From contig JAFLBK010000001.1 in the NCBI GenBank assembly GCA_017303335.1, positions 1,431,001 through 1,495,000 on the forward strand: DNA of 64,000 bases. Reading direction: 5' to 3'. Source of the DNA: Chitinophagales bacterium. Lineage in GTDB: Bacteria > Bacteroidota > Bacteroidia > Chitinophagales > Chitinophagaceae. Below, piece after piece: positions 52,463 to 60,995 of this stretch. The position numbers and the translations under genes were made by a program. The notes under the pieces were generated by a model. It saw only the letters and a program-made list of their open reading frames with translations. It was not told the DNA's origin and did not search any database. Each line of letters opens with the position of its first letter. Position 1 is the stretch's first letter.

Positions 52463-55400
52463 ATGATGAACAACAGCATCGAAGGAATATCAAAGAAATT
52501 CAAGGAGTTTGGCTTAACCAGCTGGGCTGTCGATAATAAAACGGCGATCTATATCATTGCCATCATCGTGTCGCTGTGGGGGCTGATCAAGTTCAATACC
52601 ATGCCCAAGGAGCAATTTCCCGATATCGTGGTGCCTACCATTTCGGTGGTGACCGTGTACGTGGGTAATTCGCCCAAGGATATTGAGAACCTGGTGACCC
52701 GCCCCATTGAAAAGCAACTGAAGGGCATCAGCGGCGCCAAAGTGAATAAGATACAGAGTACGTCGCAAACCGATTACAGCCTGATCGTGGTGGAATTTGA
52801 TACGGATGTAAAAACCGAGATCGCCAAGCAAAAGGTAAAAGACGCCATCGATAAAGCCAAGGTGGATCTGCCCACAGACCTTACGTCGCAACCCGAGGCG
52901 CAGGAATTCGCGTTCAGCGAAATGCCCATCATGTTCGTGAACGTGAGCGGCGATTACGATGGCATCAAACTGAAATACTATGCCGACAAGATGCAGGATC
53001 ATTTTGAAGACCTGCCCGAAGTGACCCGCGCCGAGATCGTGGGTGCGCCGGAGCGGGAGATCCAGATCAACGTGGACCCTTACAAAATGAGCCTCGCCCG
53101 CATCAGCTTCATGGACATTGAAAACGCGGTAAGCCGCGAGAACCGCGATATCACCGGCGGCCTGATCGAAGTGGGCAACATGAAACGCACCCTGCGGGTG
53201 AAAGGACAATTCACCAGCGCCCTCAACCTGCAGGATATCGTGGTACGAAGCAGTGCGCAGGGAGCCTCTGTTTACCTGAAAGACATCGCCGAGATCAAAG
53301 ACACCATCAAGGAGCGGGAAAGTTTTGCACGCCTCGATGGAAAGAACGTGGTTACGCTCAACATCGTAAAACGGGCCGGTGAGAACCTCATCGATTGCGC
53401 CGATAAAGTAAAAGCCGAAGTGGCCGATATGCAGAAGAAGGGTGAGATACCCGGCGACCTCAACGTGGTGATCACCGGCGACCAGAGCAAGCAAACCAAA
53501 ACCTCTTTCAACGAACTGGTGAATACCATCGTGATCGGCTTCATCCTGGTACTGGTGATTCTCATGTTCTTCATGGGGGTTACCAACGCCTTCTTCGTGG
53601 CGCTCAGTGTGCCGTTAAGCGTGTTCGTGGCCTTCCTCTTCCTTCCGGTAGCGGATGCCATCATCGGCACCAACGTTACACTCAACTTCATTGTGCTCTT
53701 CGCCCTGCTCTTCGGGCTGGGGATCATTGTAGACGATGCCATCGTGGTGATCGAAAACACCCACCGTATATATAATAATGGTAAGGTGCCCATTGTCCGA
53801 AGTGCGAAGGAAGCCGCCGGCGAGGTATTCATCCCCGTATTGGCGGGTACGGCTACCACACTGGCCCCCTTCTTTCCCCTCCTGTTCTGGAAGGGCCTGA
53901 TCGGAAAATTCATGATCTACCTGCCCACCATGCTCATCCTTACCCTGGCCGCATCGCTGATCGTAGCCTTTGTGTTCAACCCGGTATTCGCGGTGAGCTT
54001 TATGAAACCGGAAGGAAAAGAATTTGAGTCGCCGAAGAAAGCCCTGTTCAAAAAATGGTGGTTCTGGACCATGATCATCCTGGGTGTGGTGTTCAACCTG
54101 CTCGGCTTTGCCACCGGCGCACAGATCGGTTCATTGGGATCCGATGCCGCGGCGCTGACAGCGAAGAAGTACAGCATGCACGGGTTCGGTAATTTCCTGC
54201 TCATCATGGCCGGATTGGTACTGCTGAACCGTTTTGTACTGCAGGATATCATCTATAAATTCCAGCATCGTTCCCTGCCCAAACTGATGGCCCGTTACGA
54301 AAAGCTGTTGCGCTGGGTGCTGAAAGGATGGCGCCCGGTATGGATGTTCGCGTCTTTATTCGGCATCTTTTTCCTGTCGGTGATCCTGCTGATGATGCGG
54401 GGAAATAAATCCACCTTCTTCCCCAGCGGCGATCCCAACTTCATCTACGTATACCTGAAACTGCCGGTAGGCACGGATGTGAAATATACCGACAGCATTA
54501 CCCGCATCCTGGAAAAACGGGTGGAGAAAGTGCTCGAAAATGAATTGCCTTCCAAAGGCGGTATCGTGGAGAGTATCATTTCCAACGTAGCGGTGAGCGC
54601 CAACAATCCGCGGGATAACAACCGGAGTACCCAATCGAACCTCGGTCGTATACAGGTGAGTTTTGTGGAATTTGAAAAACGCCACGGAAAGCAGACAAAA
54701 CCCTTTATGGATGAGATACGTGAAAAGACCAAGGGTATTCCCGGCGCCAGCGTGGAAGTAGGCCAGGAAGACGGCGGACCCCCAACCGATCCCCCGGTGA
54801 ACATTGAAGTAAGCGGCGACGATTTCGAAAGCATCGCCAAAGTGTCCACGCAGTTGTATAATTATTTAGATACAAACCAGGTGGAAGGAGTGGAGAACCT
54901 GCAGTCGAACGTAGACCTGAGCAACCCCGAGATCACCATCAATGTAGACCGCGAGAAGGCGATGATGGAAGGACTGACCACCGGCCAGATCGGGATGGAG
55001 ATACGGACCGCGGTGTTCGGTAAAGAAGTAAGTAAACTGAAAGACGGCGAAGACGAATACAAAATACAGCTTCGTACCAGCGATATGATCCGCAACAACA
55101 TCGCCGACCTGATGAACCTGCGCATCACCTTCATGGACATGAATACCATGCGGGTGAAATCGATACCATTGAGCGCTGTGGCACGGGTGGATTATACCAA
55201 TACAACCGGCGGCGTAAAGCGTAAAAACGTTCGGCGTACCATCCAGCTGCAGAGCAATGTGCTCGACCCGACGATGGTTGGCCCCGTGAACGAAGAGCTG
55301 CAATTGAAGATCGACGCCTTTAAGGCAAAGAATAAAATACCGTCCGATGTTACCATCAAACTGAGCGGCCAGAGTGAACAGGAAAAGGAAACGCAGGTGT

Positions 55401-56092
55401 TCCTGGGTAATGCCTTTATGATCGCCATGGGCATCATCTTCCTGATCCTGGTACTGCAGTTCAACAGTATGAGTAAGCCCTTCATTGTGATCACCGAGAT
55501 CTTCTTCTCCGTGATCGGGGTGCTGCTTGGCTATGCCCTTACCGGTATGACCATCGCCACCATCATGCTGGGTGTGGGTGTGGTAGGCTTGGCGGGTATT
55601 GTGATCAAGAACGGTATCCTGCTGATCGAATTCACCGATGAACTGCGGGGCCGTGGCGTGAAAACACGGGAGGCTGCCATACAGGCGGGTAAGATCCGGA
55701 TCATCCCGGTACTGCTGACGGCTGTGGCTACCATCCTGGGCCTGTTGCCGCTGGCGGTTGGTTTCAACATCGACTTTATTTCCCTCTTCCAGCACCTGAA
55801 CCCGAAAATATTCTTCGGGGGCGATAGCGTGGTGTTCTGGGGGCCGTTAAGCTGGACCATCATCTTTGGTCTCATCTTCGCTTTCTTCCTGACCCTGATC
55901 ATGGTGCCGAGTATGTACCTGATCTCCGAAAGATTGCGCCGCCCGATGGAGCAATTTTATGGCGGAAGGTGGATAGCCATTTTCGGATTCCTGGGCCCCT
56001 TGTTCTTCATCTTTGTGGGACTGATGTACCTGGTACGAAGAATACAGGGTAAGAAAGTATGGAACGGAAAATTGAAAGAGATTAAGTCCTGA
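52463..56092 (+). CDS. RND efflux pump, AcrB/hydrophobe-amphiphile type
   Basis: 1209 residues. TM4 carries the proton-relay pair D424-D425 (GLGIIVDDAIVVIENTHR). FNTMPKEQFPDIVVPTISV and GPTIVGPVNEE-type porter segments, and VVGLAGIVIKNGILLIEFTDELR in the second half, are typical. It is about 150 residues longer than AcrB. The excess is a linker between the two halves (about 520-620) with two additional predicted helices (WWFWTMIILGVVFNLLGFATG; FLLIMAGLVLLNRF), plus a hydrophobic C-terminal extension. Drug or lipid export is probable. Confidence 0.94.
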   Translation: MMNNSIEGISKKFKEFGLTSWAVDNKTAIYIIAIIVSLWGLIKFNTMPKEQFPDIVVPTISVVTVYVGNSPKDIENLVTRPIEKQLKGISGAKVNKIQSTSQTDYSLIVVEFDTDVKTEIAKQKVKDAIDKAKVDLPTDLTSQPEAQEFAFSEMPIMFVNVSGDYDGIKLKYYADKMQDHFEDLPEVTRAEIVGAPEREIQINVDPYKMSLARISFMDIENAVSRENRDITGGLIEVGNMKRTLRVKGQFTSALNLQDIVVRSSAQGASVYLKDIAEIKDTIKERESFARLDGKNVVTLNIVKRAGENLIDCADKVKAEVADMQKKGEIPGDLNVVITGDQSKQTKTSFNELVNTIVIGFILVLVILMFFMGVTNAFFVALSVPLSVFVAFLFLPVADAIIGTNVTLNFIVLFALLFGLGIIVDDAIVVIENTHRIYNNGKVPIVRSAKEAAGEVFIPVLAGTATTLAPFFPLLFWKGLIGKFMIYLPTMLILTLAASLIVAFVFNPVFAVSFMKPEGKEFESPKKALFKKWWFWTMIILGVVFNLLGFATGAQIGSLGSDAAALTAKKYSMHGFGNFLLIMAGLVLLNRFVLQDIIYKFQHRSLPKLMARYEKLLRWVLKGWRPVWMFASLFGIFFLSVILLMMRGNKSTFFPSGDPNFIYVYLKLPVGTDVKYTDSITRILEKRVEKVLENELPSKGGIVESIISNVAVSANNPRDNNRSTQSNLGRIQVSFVEFEKRHGKQTKPFMDEIREKTKGIPGASVEVGQEDGGPPTDPPVNIEVSGDDFESIAKVSTQLYNYLDTNQVEGVENLQSNVDLSNPEITINVDREKAMMEGLTTGQIGMEIRTAVFGKEVSKLKDGEDEYKIQLRTSDMIRNNIADLMNLRITFMDMNTMRVKSIPLSAVARVDYTNTTGGVKRKNVRRTIQLQSNVLDPTMVGPVNEELQLKIDAFKAKNKIPSDVTIKLSGQSEQEKETQVFLGNAFMIAMGIIFLILVLQFNSMSKPFIVITEIFFSVIGVLLGYALTGMTIATIMLGVGVVGLAGIVIKNGILLIEFTDELRGRGVKTREAAIQAGKIRIIPVLLTAVATILGLLPLAVGFNIDFISLFQHLNPKIFFGGDSVVFWGPLSWTIIFGLIFAFFLTLIMVPSMYLISERLRRPMEQFYGGRWIAIFGFLGPLFFIFVGLMYLVRRIQGKKVWNGKLKEIKS

Positions 56093-56119
56093 AAACCGTG
56101 ATACATCAAGCATGACCCG

Positions 56120-56152
56120 ATTGGCAAAGTGATGAGCTTTGCCAATTTTTTT
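56120..56152 (+). terminator. Terminator of the RND efflux operon
   Basis: 10-bp stem ATTGGCAAAG (56120-56129) with CTTTGCCAAT (56137-56146), then eight T in all. Confidence 0.9.
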
Positions 56153-56220
56153 TCCGCTCGTCCTCTTTGGGTGAGAGGCTGTATATAAATACCATTTAAC
56201 TTCACATAAAAAACAAAGCC

Positions 56221-57012
56221 ATGATTTCAAATCACGCAATTGACTACAGGATCTATGGAGAAGAACTCCAGTTCGTAGAAATTGAATTAGACCCCAATGA
56301 AACTGCCATTGCCGAAAGCGGCGCCTTCATGATGATGGATAACGACATCCAGATGAATACCATCTTCGGCGACGGAAGCCAGCAACAACAGGGCGGCCTG
56401 CTGGGTAAACTGTTCAGCGCCGGCAAACGGCTGCTGGTTGGTGAAAGTTTATTCATGACCGCCTTTACCAATGTGGGCCAGGGAAAGAAACGGGTGAGTT
56501 TTGCCGCCCCCTATACCGGTAAGATCATCGCGTTCGACCTGCAGCAACTCGGCGGTAAGATCATCGCACAGAAAGACGCCTTCTTATGCGCCGCTAAGGG
56601 AGTAAGTATCGGTATCGAATTTCAGCGCAGGCTGGGTACCGGCATCTTCGGCGGTGAAGGTTTCATAATGGAAAAGATAGAGGGCGACGGGATGGCCTTT
56701 GCCCATGCCGGGGGATATGTCATCGAAAAAGAACTGAAAGCAGGTGAACTGCTGAAGGTGGATACCGGCTGCGTGGTGGCGTACACCGCCGGTGTTGACT
56801 TTGATATTGAATTTGTGCGGGGAATCAAGAACTGGATGTTTGGCGGGGAAGGTTTGTTCTTCGCTGTGATGCGGGGGCCCGGAAAAGTATGGTTGCAATC
56901 ACTTCCGATCAGCCGCCTGGCTGGCCGCATCATGCAATATGGAACGTATAACCGTAAGGAAGAAGGAAGCTTATTAGGAGGGCTGGGCAACCTGCTCGAC
57001 GGAAGAGAATAG
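56221..57012 (+). CDS. AIM24 / TIGR00266 family protein
   Basis: 263 residues: NHAIDYRIYGEELQFVEIELDPNETAIAESGAFMMMD, GGLLGKLFSAGKRLLVGESLFMTAFTN, FAAPYTGKIIAFDL, FLCAAKGVSIGIEFQRRLGTGIFGGEGFIMEKIEG and DTGCVVAYTAGVDFDIEFVRGIKNWMFGGEGLFFAVMRGPGKVWLQSLPISRLA mark the family. It has a double beta-sandwich fold related to mitochondrial AIM24. Function is unknown. Monocistronic between two terminators. Confidence 0.92.
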   Translation: MISNHAIDYRIYGEELQFVEIELDPNETAIAESGAFMMMDNDIQMNTIFGDGSQQQQGGLLGKLFSAGKRLLVGESLFMTAFTNVGQGKKRVSFAAPYTGKIIAFDLQQLGGKIIAQKDAFLCAAKGVSIGIEFQRRLGTGIFGGEGFIMEKIEGDGMAFAHAGGYVIEKELKAGELLKVDTGCVVAYTAGVDFDIEFVRGIKNWMFGGEGLFFAVMRGPGKVWLQSLPISRLAGRIMQYGTYNRKEEGSLLGGLGNLLDGRE

Positions 57013-57027
57013 ATCCATAAACAGCAA

Positions 57028-57062
57028 AAACAAAAGGGGCTTTTTTCAGAGCCCCTTTCTTA
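57028..57062. terminator. Bidirectional terminator
   Basis: 9-bp stem AAAGGGGCT (57033-57041) with AGCCCCTTT (57050-57058), bounded by A-rich and T-rich tracts, between convergent genes. Confidence 0.85.
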
Positions 57063-57078
57063 TTATAGATAACCATGA

Positions 57079-57945
57079 TTAACCCCTTTTGCCTCTTACC
57101 TTGGTACGGGTAACTTTTACTTTGCCGCCCCTTGGCCCGGTTACGGTGGTGCGGGTGCGTGTAACCCGGTAATTCTTCACGGCATGTGCATGGCGGGTGC
57201 GAACCACTACCGAGCTGGCCCTGAACGGGGTGTATACCCGGTGTGCCACCAATACGCGATGGGTGCGAACAACCCGGCAATGCGGATGATAGCGGAATGC
57301 CAGCGGGTGAAATACCCTCCAGGTTACCGGGCGCCAGGGCCTCCACCATGCCGGGTACATGCGCCAGCGCCAGGGCGAAACCCAGGGAACATAAGCCGGG
57401 CGGTATACGAAACGAACGCAGGGCCACATCCATACATTTACCACGATCGGGTAATTGCCTTCATCGTAATTAAAACTGGGGCCATTCTTGGCCGGACTTT
57501 CCTCTTCATCGCCATCGGTTCCATCCGAAGCTTCCACGATCACCTGCTCGCCATAGATCTCTTCATCACCCACGATCTGCAATACGGCCGACTCACTGCC
57601 ATTCTTCTCCAGTTCGATCACGGCGATATCCTGGTTCTCGTTCTCAGAAACGGCAACCTGCAATACGAAAGCGTGTGCGTCTTTCTCGGATTTGTCGATC
57701 ACCCGCACATAATCAATATCGCCATCGCCATTCAGGTCGAGGTTGTTGATATTGTTGGATTGGGTGTTGATGAACTTTTCGAACTCTTCCGGCGACCCTG
57801 CCTTCTTGAACATTTCGAGGGCGCCCTGCAGGCTGAAATTATCCCCGGGCAGACCGGTAGAGTCGGCCCCTTCCTGCGCAACGGCGGTTCCGGCAAACAG
57901 CATGCATCCTGCGATCAGTCCGGCGAGTAATGGAATTTTTTTCAT
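57079..57945 (-). CDS. Exported EF-hand-containing protein with basic Arg/Trp-rich C-terminus
   Basis: 289 residues from ATG 57945 with a signal peptide ending TAVAQE. Residues about 65-110 hold a calcium-loop motif (DLNGDGDIDYVRVIDK). Then comes an acidic linker and a striking C-terminal third rich in Trp, Arg, His and Pro (WVSPWRWRMYPAWWRPWRPVTWR). The family is seen in Bacteroidota but its function is unknown to me. The basic end may bind membranes or polyanions. Confidence 0.7.
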   Translation of the reverse strand: MKKIPLLAGLIAGCMLFAGTAVAQEGADSTGLPGDNFSLQGALEMFKKAGSPEEFEKFINTQSNNINNLDLNGDGDIDYVRVIDKSEKDAHAFVLQVAVSENENQDIAVIELEKNGSESAVLQIVGDEEIYGEQVIVEASDGTDGDEEESPAKNGPSFNYDEGNYPIVVNVWMWPCVRFVYRPAYVPWVSPWRWRMYPAWWRPWRPVTWRVFHPLAFRYHPHCRVVRTHRVLVAHRVYTPFRASSVVVRTRHAHAVKNYRVTRTRTTVTGPRGGKVKVTRTKVRGKRG

Positions 57946-58035
57946 TGTATCGTGTTTATGTGAATAATAAAGGCGGTGCTTAAGATGATATGCGGCCAAC
58001 AAAGTTTAAAGCCCTGTTGAGGTTTTTTTAACGTT

Positions 58036-58140
58036 TCAGGGCATACTGTATTGTTTGAACCAGGCCCATTGTACCCGGGCGGCTTCCATCCAGTGGTTAT
58101 CGCCGTTGGGGTATACATGTCCCCTGGTATATGGTAGCAG
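58036..58140 (-). pseudogene. Possible remnant of a gene end
   Basis: The minus strand encodes RGHVYPNGDNHWMEAARVQWAWFKQYSMP and a stop, which looks like a conserved protein tail (hydrolase-like). The frame upstream of it loses all protein-like character. About 35 codons at most. It may be a decayed gene or chance. Confidence 0.3.
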
Positions 58141-58158
58141 AAAGTTTAGCGAGGTCGA

Positions 58159-58220
58159 AAATTCTTTAAAAAAAACCGGCCTGGAAATTTGGCGGTTTAA
58201 ATTCTTTAATCGTATATTTG
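58159..58220 (+). promoter_or_regulatory. Promoter and possible ArsR operators of the arsenic operon
   Basis: -33 TTTG (58188-58191), 21-bp spacer and -7 TATATTTG (58213-58220). Two copies of AAATTCTTTAA (58159-58169 and 58199-58209), near-palindromic and 40 bp apart, flank the -33 element and are candidate ArsR sites. ATCG/CGAT arms (58209-58212, 58221-58224) also flank the -7 element. Confidence 0.6.
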
Positions 58221-58239
58221 CGATATAAGATAAAAAAAC

Positions 58240-58575
58240 ATGGCTATTCACAAAAAAGAATCGTTTTCCCAGAAAGAGCAGGACCTGGCAGCTTTTGCCA
58301 AAGCACTGGCGCACCCGGCCCGTATTGCGATACTGAAAGTACTGGCCCAGCGCAACGAATGTATCTGCGGACAGATCGTGGATATTTTACCCCTGGCGCA
58401 AAGTACGGTAAGCCAGCATCTGAAAGAGCTGAAGACAGCCGGGCTGATCAACGGAACGGTAGACGGACCCCGGAGTTGCTACTGCATCAACTGGAAAGCC
58501 TTCGATAAATTCAACGAGGAATTCAGTTTCCTGTTCAACAAGCTGAAAGTGCAGAACGAAAAGGCCTGCTGCTGA
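58240..58575 (+). CDS. arsR: ArsR-family metalloregulator
   Basis: 111 residues of the winged-helix ArsR/SmtB fold ([56 protein letters not shown]). C41 and C43 in ECICGQI match the ELCVC metal site of ArsR, and the protein ends KACC with C110 and C111, which could complete an arsenite site. First gene of the arsenic operon; it should repress it until As(III) binds. Confidence 0.92.
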   Translation: MAIHKKESFSQKEQDLAAFAKALAHPARIAILKVLAQRNECICGQIVDILPLAQSTVSQHLKELKTAGLINGTVDGPRSCYCINWKAFDKFNEEFSFLFNKLKVQNEKACC

Positions 58576-58608
58576 TATATACATCTACTAATTTAAAAAA
58601 GCATAACC

Positions 58609-59466
58609 ATGAACAACGAAAATCAAATGAAAGAGCTGGTACGGGAAAAGTATACAGCCATCGCATTGCAGGACAAAGAACAGAATGCCGCTTCCTGCTG
58701 CGGCGCCACTTCCGCCTGTTGCGGCGACGAGGTGTACAACATTATGGCCGACGACTACAGCAAGCTGGAGGGCTACAACCCGGATGCCGACCTGGGGCTT
58801 GGCTGCGGCCTGCCCACCGAGTTCGCGAAAATGAAAGAAGGCGATACGGTGATCGACCTGGGCAGCGGCGCCGGCAACGATGCCTTCGTGGCCCGAAAGG
58901 TTGTGGGCGAAAAAGGCAAAGTACTGGGGATCGATTTTACCGAAGCCATGATCCTGAAAGCACGGGCGAATGCCGAGAAACTGAATTACAACAACGTAGA
59001 GTTCAGGCAGGGCGATATCGAAGACATGCCGGTTACTTCCAATTACGCGAATGTGATCGTAAGCAATTGCGTGCTGAACCTCGTGCCCAATAAATACAAA
59101 GTGATCAGTGAAATATTCCGGGTACTGAAACCGGGCGGACACTTCTCCATTTCCGATATCGTATTGGAAGGAAAACTGCCTTCCAAATGGAAAGAAGTGG
59201 CTGAACTTTATGCCGGCTGTGTTTCAGGCGCTGTACAAAAAGATGTATACCTCGAAATGATCCGGGAAGCAGGTTTCAGCAATATCATTATTCAGAAGGA
59301 CAAAACCATTCATATCCCCGATGATATCCTCGCCAATTATCTTACACCCGAAGAGATAACCGAGTACAAGAACAGCAATACCCGTATTACAAGCATTACC
59401 GTGTATGCGGAAAAGCCGGCGAAAGACGAACGGAAATGCTGTGAACCGGGAAGCGGTTGTTGCTAA
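58609..59466 (+). CDS. arsM: Arsenite S-adenosylmethionine methyltransferase
   Basis: 285 residues. The SAM motif is VIDLGSGAGNDAFVA, and the three catalytic Cys regions are present: LGCGLPTEFA, IVSNCVLNLVP and LYAGCVSGA. Extra Cys pairs sit near the N-terminus (SCCGATSACCGDE) and C-terminus (KCCEPGSGCC), probably helping bind As(III). It methylates arsenite to methylated and volatile forms. It follows arsR by 33 bp. Confidence 0.95.
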   Translation: MNNENQMKELVREKYTAIALQDKEQNAASCCGATSACCGDEVYNIMADDYSKLEGYNPDADLGLGCGLPTEFAKMKEGDTVIDLGSGAGNDAFVARKVVGEKGKVLGIDFTEAMILKARANAEKLNYNNVEFRQGDIEDMPVTSNYANVIVSNCVLNLVPNKYKVISEIFRVLKPGGHFSISDIVLEGKLPSKWKEVAELYAGCVSGAVQKDVYLEMIREAGFSNIIIQKDKTIHIPDDILANYLTPEEITEYKNSNTRITSITVYAEKPAKDERKCCEPGSGCC

Positions 59467-59497
59467 GCTGTATTTTCTCACCATAAAATATAAAGCC

Positions 59498-59578
59498 ATG
59501 AACAGAAACAACACAACACCCTTTTGCTGTGAATCAAACAGCGGATGCTGCGGCCTGACCGATTTCGGTTGCTGCTGA
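59498..59578 (+). CDS. 26-residue Cys-rich peptide in the arsenic operon
   Basis: ATG 59498 opens 26 codons ending TGA at 59576-59578. The peptide has six Cys in three CC pairs (FCCESNSGCCGLTDFGCC), like a minimal metallothionein and like the CC tail of ArsM. It sits 31 bp after arsM and 64 bp before the next gene, in the same direction. The cysteine density, near the maximum for so short a frame, makes chance unlikely. It may bind As(III) directly or serve as a scavenger. Confidence 0.6.
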   Translation: MNRNNTTPFCCESNSGCCGLTDFGCC

Positions 59579-59642
59579 AAAACAGGCTGGCAGTGATCTT
59601 CATTGCCAGCCTTTTCATTTTCTTTTAAAAACAAACATAGTC

Positions 59643-60095
59643 ATGAAAACAGCATTACTTTCACGCACAGAAGCAGGTAAGGGCGAAACTGGCCTGGATT
59701 ACCTCTGGCTTAATGGAGAGCGGGTGCTTGGTATCAAAGGACTTTCCATCTACGAGTCCTGCGACAAAATCGGTACGATCAGCTATATCAGCAACCAGGA
59801 GCGGGACACCCTGAACCGGATCCTGCAGGAAACACTGGAACGCCATCCGGAGGAAAGTGTTGGCGATCCGTGGCCCCAGCTGGTACGAACGGCCAGGGAA
59901 TATATCTCGGGCCAGGGGTATTGCGTACAAAAAAAGAATAAGATTACGATTGAACTCAGGCAATCGGTGAGCCTGGTAACCACGCCGGATATTTTACCGC
60001 TGCGTGCAAACAGCCCGCTGACCGATGCGGGACTCTGGTTCATTCATAACCAGCGCCGAACCCGGCGCACAAGGAACTTTATCAGTCATTTCTAA
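59643..60095 (+). CDS. Unrecognised protein of the arsenic operon
   Basis: 150 residues, soluble, no signal peptide. It contains LDYLWLNGERVLGIKGLSIYESCDKIGTISYISNQERDTLNRILQETL and a basic C-terminus (HNQRRTRRTRNFISHF). I do not recognise the family. It is 11 bp before the acetyltransferase gene, so it is co-transcribed with arsenic genes. Confidence 0.65.
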   Translation: MKTALLSRTEAGKGETGLDYLWLNGERVLGIKGLSIYESCDKIGTISYISNQERDTLNRILQETLERHPEESVGDPWPQLVRTAREYISGQGYCVQKKNKITIELRQSVSLVTTPDILPLRANSPLTDAGLWFIHNQRRTRRTRNFISHF

Positions 60096-60106
60096 AATCA
60101 TTCTGC

Positions 60107-60553
60107 ATGCAACCCACCCAAACAACTGTATTGAAGATTGCGTTGAGCGAAGCGGAACGTACCGAAGTAATGCGCCTGCTCGCCGAGCAGAAATTACCGG
60201 TTACCGATATCCGGGAAGAAACACTTTTATACCTGTTGCAGGATGAAGACCAGGCAGTAGGTACGGCAGGGCTTGATATTTTTGAAGACTGCGCCCTGTT
60301 GCGGAGCATCAGCGTGATACCCGGCATCCGCGGTAAGGGATATGGTAAGATATTAAATGAACAGATCGAATCCTTCGCAAAGGAAAGCGGGATCAATTGC
60401 CTGTACCTGATCACGCATACGGCAAAGGATTTTTTCAACAGGCAGGGGTATTGTGTAATCGCCCGCGACGAAGCGCCGGAACCGATACAGCAAACCGATC
60501 AGTTCAGCAGCCTTTGCCCTTCCACCGCCGTTGTAATGAAAAAACGTTTATGA
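60107..60553 (+). CDS. arsN2: ArsN2-type GNAT acetyltransferase
   Basis: 148 residues of the GNAT fold: SEAERTEVMRLLAEQKLPVTD, AVGTAGLDIFEDCALLRSISVIPGIRGKGYGKILNEQIESFA with the acetyl-CoA-binding RGKGYGK, and YLITHTAKDFFNRQGYCVIARDEAPEPIQQTDQFSSLCPSTAVVMKK. The last segment is typical of arsenic-operon acetyltransferases, which may acetylate organoarsenicals. Its stop overlaps the next start (ATGA). Confidence 0.85.
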   Translation: MQPTQTTVLKIALSEAERTEVMRLLAEQKLPVTDIREETLLYLLQDEDQAVGTAGLDIFEDCALLRSISVIPGIRGKGYGKILNEQIESFAKESGINCLYLITHTAKDFFNRQGYCVIARDEAPEPIQQTDQFSSLCPSTAVVMKKRL

Positions 60554-60948
60554 CCATGAAAAAACTACTCTTTGTTTGTATTGAGAACAGCAACCGTTCC
60601 CAAATGAGCCAGGCATTCGCCACGATCTTTGGCGGCAAAGATGTACAGGCTTTCAGCGCGGGCAGCAAGCCAAGCGGTATCGTAAACCCCAAAGCCATTG
60701 CGGCCATGCGGGAACTGGGTTACGACCTCAGCCGGCACGACAGCAAAAGCCTCGATGAAGTAAAACAATTCGCGCCTTTCGACGCGGTGGTAACGATGGG
60801 CTGCGGCGATGCCTGTCCCTGGATGCCTGCCAAACAGTTTATCGACTGGCAGATACCCGATCCGAAAAATATGGAACCGGCCCAATTCAATGAGGTGCGT
60901 GACCTGATAGCGGGAAAAGTAAAACAACTATTGTCCGACCTGCAATAA
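60550..60948 (+). CDS. arsC: ArsC-type arsenate reductase / low-molecular-weight phosphatase fold
   Basis: 132 residues (ATG 60550, overlapping the previous stop; ATG 60556 is an alternative). FVCIENSNRS is the CX5R phosphate/arsenate loop with nucleophile C8 (from 60556). VTMGCGDACPWMP holds C83 and C87, which form the disulfide relay as in thioredoxin-coupled ArsC, and QIPDPKN holds the general acid Asp. It reduces As(V) to As(III), the substrate of ArsM. Confidence 0.9.
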   Translation: MTMKKLLFVCIENSNRSQMSQAFATIFGGKDVQAFSAGSKPSGIVNPKAIAAMRELGYDLSRHDSKSLDEVKQFAPFDAVVTMGCGDACPWMPAKQFIDWQIPDPKNMEPAQFNEVRDLIAGKVKQLLSDLQ

Positions 60949-60951
60949 AAA

Positions 60952-60984
60952 ATGCTTCCGTTTTGCGGAAGCATGTTGCTTTTT
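60952..60984. terminator. Terminator of the arsenic operon
   Basis: 9-bp stem ATGCTTCCG (60952-60960) with CGGAAGCAT (60966-60974), T-rich tail on the plus strand and A run on the other side. Confidence 0.82.
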
Positions 60985-60995
60985 ATAGTAAGCGA

